Counted from the first letter of the stretch, positions 6,928 to 16,272 are shown. The stretch: DNA of 46,308 bases from an uncultured Collinsella sp. (GCA_937950325.1 CALFDJ010000041.1:1-46308), one strand, 5' to 3'. Notes: a model not told the origin generated them from the letters alone. Numbers and translations: made by a program.

Positions 6928-7863
6928 TTATGCGTCCTTCATCTTGACGTCGAGGGCGTCGCGCAGACCGTCACCCAGCAGGGTGAAGGCGAGCACCGTC
7001 GAGAGAATTGCCAGACCGGGCATGATCATCATCCAGGGAGCAGTCAGAAGATACTGCTGACCGTCCTGAATCATGGAGCCCCACGAAGGCGTAGGCGGAA
7101 TAACGCCCATGCCGAGGAAGGACAGAGCGGACTCGGTCAGAATGGCGCCACCAATGTTCATGGTCGCGTAGACCACGATGGAGGCGACGGAGTTCGGGAA
7201 GATGTGACGCACTACGATACGAGCATCAGATGCACCCATCGCGCGCGCAGCGTCAACATAGTCGTTTTCTTTGACCGTCAAGATTGCAGAGCGGAAGACG
7301 CGCGCAATCGAAGGCCAGCCGAGAATACCGATGGCGATAAAGACGTTCTGAAGACCACGGCCGATAACGGCGATCATGGCGACAACGAACAGCACGTACG
7401 GGAACGCCAGGAAGATGTCCGCACAGCGCATGATGATCGTATCCCAGATCCCGCCGTAGAAACCGGCCAGAGCACCCATGACCAGACCGATCACCGTGGA
7501 GATCGCGGTGGCCATAATGCCGACGGACAGCGAAACGCGTGCACCGTAGATAACGCGGACGAGAATGTCGCGACCAAGGGCGTCGGTGCCAAACGGGTGC
7601 TCTGCACACGGAGCCAACAGCGACGTCTCGGCCATGGTGGTCGAGTCGGAAGCCGTCGGCGAACCGAGCCAGGGCTTAGCCCACAGATCTGCGGTCAGGG
7701 CAACCAAAACGACGATGATGATCCAGCAGACACCGATAACGGCGAGCTTGTTCTTGCGAAGACGCTTAAAAGCGTCACCCCACAGCGTGCGGGACTTGGC
7801 GGGAGCAGATGCGGCCTTGGTGGCGGTAGCCTGCTCCTGAGACTGAGAATCAGTTTCCTGCAT
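6928..7863 (-). CDS. oppC: Peptide ABC transporter permease (OppC/DppC-type)
   Basis: A 311-residue inner-membrane permease with a cytoplasmic N-tail of about 35 residues rich in Gln/Ala, then six hydrophobic segments. The family landmarks HPFGTDALGRDI and the coupling EAA-type loop DYVDAARAMGASDAR are visible; the latter contacts the ATPases. It pairs with OppB. The start at 7863 has AAGGGAGG about ten bases upstream. It is third in the opp operon. Confidence 0.93.
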   Translation of the reverse strand: MQETDSQSQEQATATKAASAPAKSRTLWGDAFKRLRKNKLAVIGVCWIIIVVLVALTADLWAKPWLGSPTASDSTTMAETSLLAPCAEHPFGTDALGRDILVRVIYGARVSLSVGIMATAISTVIGLVMGALAGFYGGIWDTIIMRCADIFLAFPYVLFVVAMIAVIGRGLQNVFIAIGILGWPSIARVFRSAILTVKENDYVDAARAMGASDARIVVRHIFPNSVASIVVYATMNIGGAILTESALSFLGMGVIPPTPSWGSMIQDGQQYLLTAPWMMIMPGLAILSTVLAFTLLGDGLRDALDVKMKDA

Positions 7864-7877
7864 GAGACGTACCTCCC

Positions 7878-8915
7878 TTAGGCCTTATCCGACGGACCGC
7901 CAAGGCGGATGCGCGGGTCGAGGAATGCATAGCTAATGTCGACGAGCAGGTTAATCACCATGACGACGACGACGATGAGCGTAACGCCGCCCATAACGAT
8001 GGGCCAGTCACGCATGCTAATGGCGCGATAGACCTCATAGCCGATACCGGGCCAGTTAAAAACCGTCTCGGTCAGGATGGCGCCCGAAAGCATGCCACCA
8101 AAGTCGACACCAATATAGGTAACGACGGGGATGAGTGCATTCTTAAGCGCATGCTTGACGATGATCGCGCGATTGGAGAGACCCTTGGCCTTTGCCGTAC
8201 GGATGTAATCCTGGTTCATGACGTCAAGCAGCTGCGAGCGCATAATGCGGGCGGCATAAGCGGTCGAAACCGAAGCCAGCGTAATGGTCGGAAGCACATA
8301 GTGCATCCAATCCTGATACTGAGAGCTGGAACCGCCGGCACCCGAGATCGGCATGGAGATTGCACCGCCCGTGGCGTCCTTGAGGATGACGCCAAAGAAC
8401 AGCTGCAGCAACATACCGAGCCAGAAGGCCGGGACCGCAACGAGGATCGACGTGGTGAGCGTTACCAAAATATCCCAGAAGGAATAACGCTTTACCGCCG
8501 AAATGATACCCGCACCGATACCCATGATTGCCTCGAGCACGATGGCGCACGCGGCAAGTTTGACCGTATACGGATACTTCTGGGCAAAAATTTCCGTAAC
8601 CGGCAGCTTGCGCTGATACGAATTGCCCAGATCGCCATGAAGCAGGCCGTTCATGTAATACAAGTAACGGTCCACGAGCGACGTTTGAACGGGGTCGCCG
8701 TTCTCGTCAAGGATCGCGTTGCCGTCCTCGTCCGACTGGACCAGGTGATAGCGGACGCGAAGCTGAAGCTCCACCTCGGGGGACAGAGCCTTGTCTCCAC
8801 CGATCAGCTTGATCGGATCTCCCGGCACGATATTCTGAAGGGCGAACAGAATCAGCGTAACGCCCAAAAATACCGGGATGAACTGAAGCACACGTTTAAC
8901 GATGTACTTACCCAT
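7878..8915 (-). CDS. oppB: Peptide ABC transporter permease (OppB/DppB-type)
   Basis: A 345-residue membrane permease beginning MGKYIVKRVLQFIPVFLGV, the usual first helix of DppB/OppB. The EAA loop DYIRTAKAKGLSNRAI and the C-terminal NPRIRLGG-like end (DPRIRLGG) are typical. Between residues about 50 and 75 there is an extra acidic stretch with a near-repeat DEDGNAILDENGDPV not seen in the compact DppB loop; it should face the outside near the binding protein. The start has AGGGGAG five bases upstream. A hairpin separates it from the binding-protein gene. Confidence 0.93.
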   Translation of the reverse strand: MGKYIVKRVLQFIPVFLGVTLILFALQNIVPGDPIKLIGGDKALSPEVELQLRVRYHLVQSDEDGNAILDENGDPVQTSLVDRYLYYMNGLLHGDLGNSYQRKLPVTEIFAQKYPYTVKLAACAIVLEAIMGIGAGIISAVKRYSFWDILVTLTTSILVAVPAFWLGMLLQLFFGVILKDATGGAISMPISGAGGSSSQYQDWMHYVLPTITLASVSTAYAARIMRSQLLDVMNQDYIRTAKAKGLSNRAIIVKHALKNALIPVVTYIGVDFGGMLSGAILTETVFNWPGIGYEVYRAISMRDWPIVMGGVTLIVVVVMVINLLVDISYAFLDPRIRLGGPSDKA

Positions 8916-8945
8916 ACCACTCCCCTATCTAGGGATTAACCTAAA

Positions 8946-8975
8946 TGGGATGCCGATCGCCAGACCGGCATCCCA
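8946..8975 (-). terminator. intercistronic hairpin between oppA and oppB
   Basis: A perfect 10-bp stem TGGGATGCCG / CGGCATCCCA with a 10-nt loop, no strong U-run. Placed after the binding-protein gene, it would stabilise the oppA message or cause partial termination so that the lipoprotein is made in excess of the permease. Confidence 0.6.
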
Positions 8976-9071
8976 AAATTACCATCAGCCAGTTTACCCC
9001 AGGTTAGGGAGAACTGTATGTTTCCCATGAGGTCTACGTAAATACTTGACCCTCACGGAAGCTGCAAACTC

Positions 9072-10748
9072 TTAGGCGAGCTCAGCGGTACCCAGCTCAG
9101 CGTGCTTCTGCGGATCGACATAGAGGTGCTTGATGCGATCGGAGCCGACGATGGTGTGCGTGTAGAACATCACCGGGATGACCGGGCAGTCGGCAGCGAC
9201 CATAGCGTCGGCCTCCTGCATCTTAGCAACGCGCTCTTCGTCGTCAACCGTGGTGCGAGCCTCGTTGACCTTGGCGTCGAACTCGGGGTTGTTGTAACCG
9301 GAGCGGTTGTCGCCACCGAGGGAGTCGGAGTGGAACAGCGGATACAGGAAGTTGTCCATAATCGGGTAGTCGGCAATCCAACCCAGACGACCGAACTGAT
9401 AGTTAAAGTTCTGGTACTGCTCGAGCAAGGCAGACCACTCAGGGGTATCGGAGACAGCGGTAACGCCAACCTTGGCGAGGTCACCGATGATGGACTCCAT
9501 GATCTCCTTGTGGCCACCATCCTGGTTGTAGGAAAGGGTCACGTTAATGCCACGATCGCCGTTAGCGCCAGCGGGAGCAACCTTGTCCAGGTACTCGTTA
9601 GCCTTGTCGACGTCGTAGGCGCAGAACTCCCATGCGCCCTCCTTGTAGCCATCGATGCCCGGAGGAACAATGCCGTCGGCGGGGGTACGGGTACCCTTGA
9701 AGATAGTCTTGCAGATGGCCTCACGGTTGATGGCCAGGGAGATACCCCTGCGCAGGTCGGCGTTGTTGAACGGCTCGGCCGTGTTGTTGCAGGTCAGGTA
9801 GTAGGTGGAAGGCTCGGAGCCGAGCAGCATGCGCTCGCCGTCACCCATGGTGTAGCCGTCCTTGGACACGCCGCGATCCTTCTTGGCGGCGTCGATCTGA
9901 GCAACGGGAACGTCGCAGACATCGAGGTTACCGGCCTGGAACTCCTTGTAAGCGGTCTCCATGTCCTTGATGACCTGGAAGTGGATGCCATCGATCTTGG
10001 CCTTGTCGCCATAGTAATCGTCGAACTTCTTGAGGTTGATCTCCTGACCATCCTCCCACTTGCCGTCCATCATGAACGGGCCGTTACCGACCGGTGCAAG
10101 GTAGAAGCTCTTGGCATCGGACTCGGCGCACTCGGGAACCGGGGCCAGAGCCGGGTGAGAGGCGACGAAGGGGAAGTCGGCGTAAGCGGAAGACAGCTTG
10201 ACGACGAGGGTCTCATCGTCGGGGCACGTAACACCGCTGAGCTCGGTAGCGTTACCGGCAAGCAGGTCGTCATAACCCTCGACCATGGAAAGGTGATAGG
10301 AGACCTCGGAAGGGCCGTACTCGGTAGCGATGGCCGACTTGGTGTTGACCAGACGCTCCCAACCGAGCTTGAAGGACTTGGAAGTAACGTCGTCACCGTT
10401 GTGGAACTTGGCCTTCTTGATCTTGAAGGTAAACTCGGTGGCGTCGTCGTTGGACTCAAAGGACTCGCAAGCCAGCGGAACGATCTCGCCCTTCTCGGCG
10501 TCGTAAGAGGTCAGAGCGTCAAAGAGCTGATACTCGACCTGAGTGCCCTGGTCCTCCTGGACGTTGTAGGGGTCGATGCAGACCGGGTTGTTGATGTAGA
10601 AGTTCAGCGTCGAACCGGACTCAGAACCGGAAGCGTCGCCACCCTTCTTGCCGCATGCGGCAAGAAAAGCCATGGAGCTCGCAGCAAGGGTACCGCCAAC
10701 GAAGGCGCGACGACCCATAACGGGCTGGTGGAACATAGAATCAGCCAT
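9072..10748 (-). CDS. oppA: Peptide-binding lipoprotein of the opp transporter (OppA/DppA family)
   Basis: About 558 residues of the SBP family 5 type. The N-terminus MGRRAFVGG followed by a hydrophobic run and lipobox FLAAC (Cys32) marks a lipoprotein, and the paired arginines suggest Tat export. The mature protein should sit on the outside of the membrane and hand peptides to OppBC. The start at 10748 is set by AAGGAGG seven bases upstream; longer in-frame starts lack a ribosome site. It is the first gene of the operon and is followed by the intercistronic hairpin at 8946. Confidence 0.93.
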   Translation of the reverse strand: MADSMFHQPVMGRRAFVGGTLAASSMAFLAACGKKGGDASGSESGSTLNFYINNPVCIDPYNVQEDQGTQVEYQLFDALTSYDAEKGEIVPLACESFESNDDATEFTFKIKKAKFHNGDDVTSKSFKLGWERLVNTKSAIATEYGPSEVSYHLSMVEGYDDLLAGNATELSGVTCPDDETLVVKLSSAYADFPFVASHPALAPVPECAESDAKSFYLAPVGNGPFMMDGKWEDGQEINLKKFDDYYGDKAKIDGIHFQVIKDMETAYKEFQAGNLDVCDVPVAQIDAAKKDRGVSKDGYTMGDGERMLLGSEPSTYYLTCNNTAEPFNNADLRRGISLAINREAICKTIFKGTRTPADGIVPPGIDGYKEGAWEFCAYDVDKANEYLDKVAPAGANGDRGINVTLSYNQDGGHKEIMESIIGDLAKVGVTAVSDTPEWSALLEQYQNFNYQFGRLGWIADYPIMDNFLYPLFHSDSLGGDNRSGYNNPEFDAKVNEARTTVDDEERVAKMQEADAMVAADCPVIPVMFYTHTIVGSDRIKHLYVDPQKHAELGTAELA

Positions 10749-10859
10749 GCCATCCTCCTTATGAGATAGGACAAAGAAATGTTCAGTCGGACACATGTCG
10801 AGACAATCCGATCCGAACCATCAAAACGTCGCCCGTCGCTATGGCTGGTTATGCACAAC

Positions 10860-10960
10860 GGACCAACGTTTCGCAATACAGTAGCGCATTTTATGCACGA
10901 TTTGGGGCTAATTCCGGTCAACGGTCAAGAATTTCTTTAGTTGGGCGAAGTATGTGGGGA
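10860..10960 (-). promoter_or_regulatory. probable opp control region
   Basis: The minus strand contains TTGACC (near 10919), a TAAAAT box inside the imperfect dyad GTGCATAAAATGCGC, and CGAAACGTTGG (about 10862-10873) with the AACGTT core found also upstream of gap and nan. Spacing between the -35-like and -10-like boxes is too long to be a standard promoter, so the exact start is unresolved. Confidence 0.3.
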
Positions 10961-10988
10961 TATTTTGACTCTGTTACAAATTTGTAAA

Positions 10989-11020
10989 CAAAAAGGGTCC
11001 CGCACTTGCGGAACCCTTTT
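10989..11020 (-). terminator. secG terminator
   Basis: On the minus strand AAAAGGGTTCCGCA pairs, with one mismatch, with CGGGACCCTTTTT around an AGTG loop and ends in a T-run: a strong rho-independent terminator 24 bases after the secG stop. Confidence 0.88.
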
Positions 11021-11043
11021 CAATTATTTTATGCGGCTCGTGT

Positions 11044-11298
11044 TTAGTAGCCCACGATGCCTTGCGGGAAGAAGAACATGCACAGCACGACGCACACGGC
11101 AAACACGACAGCCATGATGACGGTCAGGCGATCGAGGTTCTGCTCCATAACGCCTGTGGCAGAGCTGGAGTTATACAGCGAGCTAGCGATCATATCCGAA
11201 ACGCCGGTGCCCTTACCGGAATGCATCAGGACGAGAATCGTCAGCGCCACGGCAGAGACAGCCCAAACGACAAACAGAAGAATCTGGAACGGACCCAT
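11044..11298 (-). CDS. secG: Protein translocase subunit SecG
   Basis: An 84-residue membrane protein with two hydrophobic helices (about 5-23 and 58-76) joined by a loop containing GKGTGVSDM, the usual SecG signature region. It joins SecYE to assist preprotein export. The start has AAGGAGC seven bases upstream. It lies 3' of the glycolytic cluster, the place it commonly takes in Gram-positive genomes (after gap-pgk-tpi), but a terminator at 11402-11437 separates it from gpmI, so it has its own transcript. Confidence 0.93.
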   Translation of the reverse strand: MGPFQILLFVVWAVSAVALTILVLMHSGKGTGVSDMIASSLYNSSSATGVMEQNLDRLTVIMAVVFAVCVVLCMFFFPQGIVGY

Positions 11299-11401
11299 AG
11301 ATAAGCTCCTTAATAGAACAATTCAAACTCCAGTACTGTACCACAATCCCCAGCACTCCCCCACCCGCCATTTAGGTACGGGGTAGAAATGGCAGAAATA
11401 T

Positions 11402-11437
11402 TAAAAAGGGGGTTGTCCGGTCGTGGACAACCCCCTT
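11402..11437 (-). terminator. gpmI terminator
   Basis: A 13-bp perfect stem AAGGGGGTTGTCC / GGACAACCCCCTT with a 6-nt loop, followed on the minus strand by TTTAAT. It ends the pgk-tpiA-gpmI transcript. Confidence 0.92.
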
Positions 11438-11462
11438 ACTAGAAAACGGTATTTGTTTTCTA

Positions 11463-13016
11463 TTAGGCCTCGATGGCGAGCACGCGACCCGTCATCTCGG
11501 CGGAAGGCTCAATACCAGCCATGGTGAGCATGGTCGGAGCGATATCGGAAAGACGGCCGTCCTCGATACCGGTGAGCTTGGCCTTCTCATCAACGATGAT
11601 GAACGGAACGCGGTTGGTAGTGTGCGCCGTGAACGGATGCTTGGAACCGTCGGAAGCAACGTCAAACATGTGGTCGGCGTTGCCGTGGTCGGCGGTGATC
11701 AGCGCAAAGCCGCCCTTGGCGAGAATCGCCGGGACAACCTTGGACAGGGCATCGTCAACAGCCTCGACGGCCTTAACGGCGGCGTCGAAGACACCGGTGT
11801 GACCAACCATGTCGCAGTTCGCGAAGTTCACGATGTAGAAATCAGCGCGATCCTCGTTGATGGCGGCGACAAGCTTCTCGGTAACCTCGGGAGCGCTCAT
11901 CTCAGGCTGCAGATCGTAGGTAGCGACCTTGGGGGAAGCGACGAGCACGCGCTCCTCGCCTTCCTTGGGCTCCTCGATGCCGCCGTTGAGGAAGAACGTC
12001 ACGTGGGCGTACTTCTCGGTCTCGGCGGTGTGCAGCTGCTTCAGGCCATTGGCGGCGATAACGTCGGCCAGAACGTTCTCGGGGAACGTCTTGGGGAAGG
12101 CGACCTCGACGTCAAACGTCGGATCGTACTCGGTCATCGTCACAAAGTGCGAAAGCTTGATCTGCTCGCGCTCAAAGCCGTCGAACTCCTTGTCCGTGAA
12201 CACGCGGGTCATCTGACGAGCGCGGTCGGGACGGAAGTTAAAGAAGATAGCCGCGTCGCCCTCGTGGATGCCCTCGTTGTGGGCAGCGAAGGGCTCGACG
12301 AACTCGTCGCCGCGCGGATCCTTCTCGTAGTAGGCCTTGATACCGGCAACGGGGTCGACATCGGCATCGGACGCGTTGACCATGACGTCGTAGGCGCGCT
12401 GGATGCGCTCCCAACGATTATCGCGGTCCATGGCCCAATAACGGCCCGAGACGGTGGCAACGCGAGCGTCGCAACCGGTCTCCTCGGAGATCTTAGCCAG
12501 GAAGGCGCAGAACTCACTCATGTAGCCAGCGCCGGACTGCGGGTCAACGTCGCGGCCATCCATGAAGGCGTGGACGCGAACGGTCTTGACACCGTGCTCG
12601 GCAGCCATCTTGACCAGAGCCTCGACGTGGTTCATGTGAGAATGAACACCGCCAGGACTCATAAGGCCCATGAGGTGGAGAGTCTTGCCGTCAGCCTTGA
12701 CGTCGTCCATAGCCTTGACGAAGACCTCGTTCTTGGCAATGGAGCCGTCCTTGATGGCGTTGTTGATGCGCGAAAGCTCCTGGAACACGATGCGGCCGGC
12801 ACCGATGTTGAGGTGACCCACCTCGGAGTTGCCCATCTGGCCATCGGGAAGACCCACGTCCTCGCCCGAAGCGCCGAGCGTGGTGTGGGGGTACTTCTCG
12901 TACAGGCTATCAAGGAAGGGCGTCTTGGCAGCGGCGACGGCGTTCTCGCCATCGGCCGGAGCCAGGCCGCAGCCGTCCATGATGATCAGGAGTGCGGGAA
13001 GATGACGCTGTGCCAT
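11463..13016 (-). CDS. gpmI: 2,3-bisphosphoglycerate-independent phosphoglycerate mutase
   Basis: A 517-residue dimanganese enzyme that interconverts 3- and 2-phosphoglycerate. The N-terminal metal motif LIIMDGCGLA, the catalytic serine in MGNSEVGH, and the metal ligands in NFANCDMVGHTG and TADHGNADHM are all present, and the length is normal for the family. It starts five bases after the tpiA stop, so it belongs to the pgk-tpiA-gpmI transcript. A cofactor-independent mutase placed directly after tpiA is a familiar arrangement in Gram-positive bacteria. Confidence 0.96.
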   Translation of the reverse strand: MAQRHLPALLIIMDGCGLAPADGENAVAAAKTPFLDSLYEKYPHTTLGASGEDVGLPDGQMGNSEVGHLNIGAGRIVFQELSRINNAIKDGSIAKNEVFVKAMDDVKADGKTLHLMGLMSPGGVHSHMNHVEALVKMAAEHGVKTVRVHAFMDGRDVDPQSGAGYMSEFCAFLAKISEETGCDARVATVSGRYWAMDRDNRWERIQRAYDVMVNASDADVDPVAGIKAYYEKDPRGDEFVEPFAAHNEGIHEGDAAIFFNFRPDRARQMTRVFTDKEFDGFEREQIKLSHFVTMTEYDPTFDVEVAFPKTFPENVLADVIAANGLKQLHTAETEKYAHVTFFLNGGIEEPKEGEERVLVASPKVATYDLQPEMSAPEVTEKLVAAINEDRADFYIVNFANCDMVGHTGVFDAAVKAVEAVDDALSKVVPAILAKGGFALITADHGNADHMFDVASDGSKHPFTAHTTNRVPFIIVDEKAKLTGIEDGRLSDIAPTMLTMAGIEPSAEMTGRVLAIEA

Positions 13017-13021
13017 ATGTC

Positions 13022-13789
13022 CTACTCGCCTGCCTTGACGACCATAGAGGCGAAGTCGGCAGCCTTGAGCGAAGCGCCGCCCACGAGGGCGCCGTCAACG
13101 TCGGGCTTGGCGACGAGCTCGGCGATGTTGCCAGGCTTGGCAGAGCCACCATAGAGAACGCGGATACCGTTAGCGAGCTCCTCGCCAAACATCTCCTTGA
13201 GGGTCTCACGGATAGCGCCGCAGACCTCCTGAGCGTCCTCGGCGGTAGCAGTCTTGCCGGTGCCGATGGCCCAGATGGGCTCGTAGGCGACGACGACCTG
13301 CTTGGGGCAGGTGATCTCAAGACCAGCAAGGCCAGCCTTGACCTGGTTCACGACGTGCTCGACATAGGTGCCGGCCTCGCGGACCTCAAGGGACTCGCCG
13401 CAGCAGAAGACGGGAACAAGACCGGCGGCAACGAGGGCCTTAGCCTTCTTGTTCTGATCCTCGTCGGTCTCGTGGAAGTAGTCGCGACGCTCGGAGTGAC
13501 CGATGATGCAGTAGGTGCAGCCAGCGGACTTGAGCATGTCGCAAGAGGACTCACCGGTGAAGGCACCCTTGGCCTCCCAGTACACGTTCTGTGCACCGAG
13601 GGCGATGGGGGCAGCCTGAATGCGGTCATGAACCGTGGTGATGTCGATGGTCGGAGGGCAGACGAGCACCTCGACGCCAGCCGGAACCTCGGGCAGAGCC
13701 TGAGCCAGCTCGTCGGCGAGCTTGGCAGCCTCGGCGACGTCGTTGTTCATCTTCCAGTTACCAGCGATAAGAAGGGTGCGATTAGGCAT
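13022..13789 (-). CDS. tpiA: Triosephosphate isomerase
   Basis: A 255-residue TIM barrel beginning MPNRTLLIAGNWKMNN; Lys in NWKMN, the catalytic His in IGHSERR and Glu in VAYEPIWAIGTG are present. The start at 13789 overlaps the last codons of pgk by 8 bp (ATGCCTAA), with its ribosome site GGAGG inside pgk, so the two are translationally coupled. An in-frame upstream start at 13852 would lie deep in pgk and is rejected. Confidence 0.97.
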   Translation of the reverse strand: MPNRTLLIAGNWKMNNDVAEAAKLADELAQALPEVPAGVEVLVCPPTIDITTVHDRIQAAPIALGAQNVYWEAKGAFTGESSCDMLKSAGCTYCIIGHSERRDYFHETDEDQNKKAKALVAAGLVPVFCCGESLEVREAGTYVEHVVNQVKAGLAGLEITCPKQVVVAYEPIWAIGTGKTATAEDAQEVCGAIRETLKEMFGEELANGIRVLYGGSAKPGNIAELVAKPDVDGALVGGASLKAADFASMVVKAGE

Positions 13790-14972
13790 CGAGAAGCGCC
13801 TCCACTCCGGGCAGGGCCTTACCCTCGACGAGCTCCATGGAAGCGCCGCCACCGGTGGAGATCCAGCTCATCTTGTCGGCCAGGTTGAACTTGTTGACAG
13901 CTGCGACAGAGTCGCCACCGCCGATGATCGAGGTGCAGTCGGCCTCGGCAACAGCCTCGGCGATAGCCTGGGTGCCGTGAGCGAAGTTGTCAAACTCGAA
14001 GACGCCCATGGGGCCATTCCAGAACACGGTCTTGGCGCCCTTGACGGCCTCGGCGTAGAGCTCCTCGGTCTTGGGGCCGATGTCCATGCCCTCACGATCG
14101 TCGGGGATAGCGTCGGAAGCGACAACCTCGGGGACAGCGTCCTCGCCAAAGTGATCGGCAACGCGGTTGTCGATGGGGAGCAGGATCTTGACGCCCTTCT
14201 CCTCGGCCTTCTTGAGCATCTCGCCGGCGCGCTCGACCCAGTCCTCTTCCTTGAGGGACTGACCAACGGACAGGCCCTGAGCCAGGAAGAAGGTGTAGGC
14301 CATGCCGCCACCGATGATCAGGGTGTCAGCGGAGTCGATGAGGTGATCGAGAACGCCGATCTTGGAGGAAACCTTGGAACCGCCGACGATGGCGACGAAG
14401 GGGCGCTCGGGCTCGGCGAAGATGCCGGTCAGCGTGTCGACCTCCTTCTCGAGCAAGAAGCCAGCGACGGCAGGCAGGTAAGCGGCGGGGCCCACGACGG
14501 AACCCTGGGCGCGGTGAGCGGTGCCGAAGGCATCGAGAACGAAGACGTCACCATAGGAAGCGAGCTTCTTGGCGATCTCGGGATCGTTCTTCTTCTCACG
14601 CTTGTCAAAACGGACGTTCTCGAGAACGAGGACCTTACCCGGCTCGACGGCGGCGACAGCCTCAGCAGCCTTCTCGCCGTAGGTGTCGGCGACAAAGGCA
14701 ACGTCGAGACCAGAGAGCTCAGCGAGCTTCTTAGCGACGGGCTCGAGGGACAGCTCGGGCTGGAAGCCGGTGCCCTCGGGACGACCGAGGTGGCTCATGA
14801 GGATGACGCGAGCATTGTGCTCAACGAGGTAGTTGATGGTGGGCAGGGCAGCCTTGATACGGGTGGTGTCGCCAACGACGCCATCCTTGATAGGCACGTT
14901 AAAGTCAACGCGGACGAGAACGCGCTTTCCGTCGACATCGATGTCGCGGACGGTCTTCTTGGTAAAGGCCAT
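13782..14972 (-). CDS. pgk: Phosphoglycerate kinase
   Basis: A 396-residue glycolytic kinase. The N-terminal RVDFNVP, the substrate-loop SHLGRP, the C-domain GGSKVSSK and the nucleotide loop GGGDSVAAV are all clear. The start at 14972 (MAFTKKTVRD) follows AAAGGTAG; the longer in-frame version has no ribosome site. It lies downstream of gap but after a strong terminator, so its level depends on read-through or its own promoter. Confidence 0.97.
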   Translation of the reverse strand: MAFTKKTVRDIDVDGKRVLVRVDFNVPIKDGVVGDTTRIKAALPTINYLVEHNARVILMSHLGRPEGTGFQPELSLEPVAKKLAELSGLDVAFVADTYGEKAAEAVAAVEPGKVLVLENVRFDKREKKNDPEIAKKLASYGDVFVLDAFGTAHRAQGSVVGPAAYLPAVAGFLLEKEVDTLTGIFAEPERPFVAIVGGSKVSSKIGVLDHLIDSADTLIIGGGMAYTFFLAQGLSVGQSLKEEDWVERAGEMLKKAEEKGVKILLPIDNRVADHFGEDAVPEVVASDAIPDDREGMDIGPKTEELYAEAVKGAKTVFWNGPMGVFEFDNFAHGTQAIAEAVAEADCTSIIGGGDSVAAVNKFNLADKMSWISTGGGASMELVEGKALPGVEALLDA

Positions 14973-15028
14973 GTTTGCTTCTACCTTTCGTACGTGTCTG
15001 CCTCCCATTACGGCAGACGATTTCTTAT

Positions 15029-15076
15029 AAAAAGGGCGCGACCCTAGGGTGTAAGCCCTATAAGGCCGCGCCCTTC
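15029..15076 (-). terminator. gap terminator
   Basis: On the minus strand GAAGGGCGCG and CGCGCCCTTTTT form the outer stem and GGGCTTACACCCT an inner hairpin, ending in T's. It lies between gap and pgk and would let gap be expressed well above the rest of the cluster. Confidence 0.85.
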
Positions 15077-15112
15077 TTTAGACGCTCAACGAGCTATTCG
15101 CTAAAAGCTAAA

Positions 15113-16138
15113 TTAAGCAACGAACTTCTCGAAGTACTTGATGGTGCGGACCATCTGAGAGGTGTAGGAGTTCTCGTTGTCGTACCAAGAGGTGACCTGA
15201 ACGAGGGTCTGGCCGTTGCCGAGGTCAGAGCACATGGTCTGAGTGGCGTCGAAGATGGAGCCGTGGGTCTCGCCGACGATGTCGCGGGAGACGATCTGGT
15301 CCTCGTTGTAGGCGAAGGTCTCGGAGATGGTCTCGGCGTAGGCCTTCATGGCAGCGTTGACCTCGTCGACGGTGACCTTCTTGTCAACGACGGCGTAGAG
15401 GTTGGTCAGCGAGCCGGTCGGCGTCGGGACGCGCTGGGCGGCACCGATGAGCTTGCCGTTGAGCTCGGGGAGAACCAGGCCGATGGCCTTGGCAGCGCCC
15501 GTGGTGTTCGGGACGATGTTCTCGGAGCAGGCGCGGGAGCGACGGAAGTTGCCCTTGCGCTGCGGGCCGTCGAGCGGCATCTGGTCGCCGGTGAAGGCGT
15601 GGATGGTGGTCATGATGCCGGACACGATGGGAGCGAAGTCGTTGAGACCCTTGGCCATCGGGGCGAGGCAGTTGGTGGTGCAGGAAGCAGCGGAGATGAT
15701 GTTGTCCTCAGCGGTCAGCGTCTCATGGTTGACGTTGTACACGATGGTGGGCAGATCGCTGCCGGCCGGAGCGGAGATGACGACCTTCTTGGCGCCAGCG
15801 TTGATGTGGGCCTGAGCCTTAGCCTTGCTGGTGTAGAAGCCGGTGCACTCGAGAACGACGTCGACGTCAAGGTCGCCCCAAGGCAGGTTGTTAGCGTCGG
15901 CCTCCTTGTAGATCTTGATCTCCTTGCCGTCAACGGTGATGGAATCCTCGCCAGCAACGACCTCGTGATCGCGAGCGTAGTTGCCCTGCGTGGAGTCGTA
16001 CTTCAGCAGGTAAGCGAGCATATCGGGAGAGGTGAGGTCGTTGATAGCGACGATCTCGGAGCCCTCATGACCGAACATCTGACGGAAAGCCAGACGACCG
16101 ATGCGACCGAAGCCGTTAATAGCAACCTTTACTGCCAT
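15113..16138 (-). CDS. gap: Glyceraldehyde-3-phosphate dehydrogenase (type I)
   Basis: A 341-residue NAD-dependent dehydrogenase. The Rossmann motif INGFGRIGR, the catalytic cysteine in SAASCTTNC and the C-terminal WYDNENSYTSQMV are intact. The start at 16138 is fixed by AAAGGAG six bases upstream; a 34-codon longer frame is not supported. It has its own promoter (16211-16240) and terminator, consistent with the high expression expected of this enzyme. Confidence 0.97.
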   Translation of the reverse strand: MAVKVAINGFGRIGRLAFRQMFGHEGSEIVAINDLTSPDMLAYLLKYDSTQGNYARDHEVVAGEDSITVDGKEIKIYKEADANNLPWGDLDVDVVLECTGFYTSKAKAQAHINAGAKKVVISAPAGSDLPTIVYNVNHETLTAEDNIISAASCTTNCLAPMAKGLNDFAPIVSGIMTTIHAFTGDQMPLDGPQRKGNFRRSRACSENIVPNTTGAAKAIGLVLPELNGKLIGAAQRVPTPTGSLTNLYAVVDKKVTVDEVNAAMKAYAETISETFAYNEDQIVSRDIVGETHGSIFDATQTMCSDLGNGQTLVQVTSWYDNENSYTSQMVRTIKYFEKFVA

Positions 16139-16210
16139 TGTGTCTCCTTTCGTAAGGCCCCCGCGAGCTACAGCGCCCGCCGTTGAGGCCCACAAACTAA
16201 CCACTCGCCT

Positions 16211-16240
16211 AATATACCTTTTTTTTGACTTGAATTTCAC
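16211..16240 (-). promoter_or_regulatory. gap promoter
   Basis: The minus strand has -35 GTGAAA (16235-16240), an 18-bp A-rich spacer and -10 TATATT (16211-16216), giving a leader of about 65 nt. Confidence 0.55.
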
Positions 16241-16272
16241 GAGAATGCTCGAAATTGAAAATCAAATTTACG

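Noticed and set aside
9102..10769. A long plus-strand frame opposite oppA
   Set aside because: It has a low-complexity Val/Leu/Gly/Asp composition typical of antisense shadows and no ribosome site; oppA has a clear fold and lipobox.
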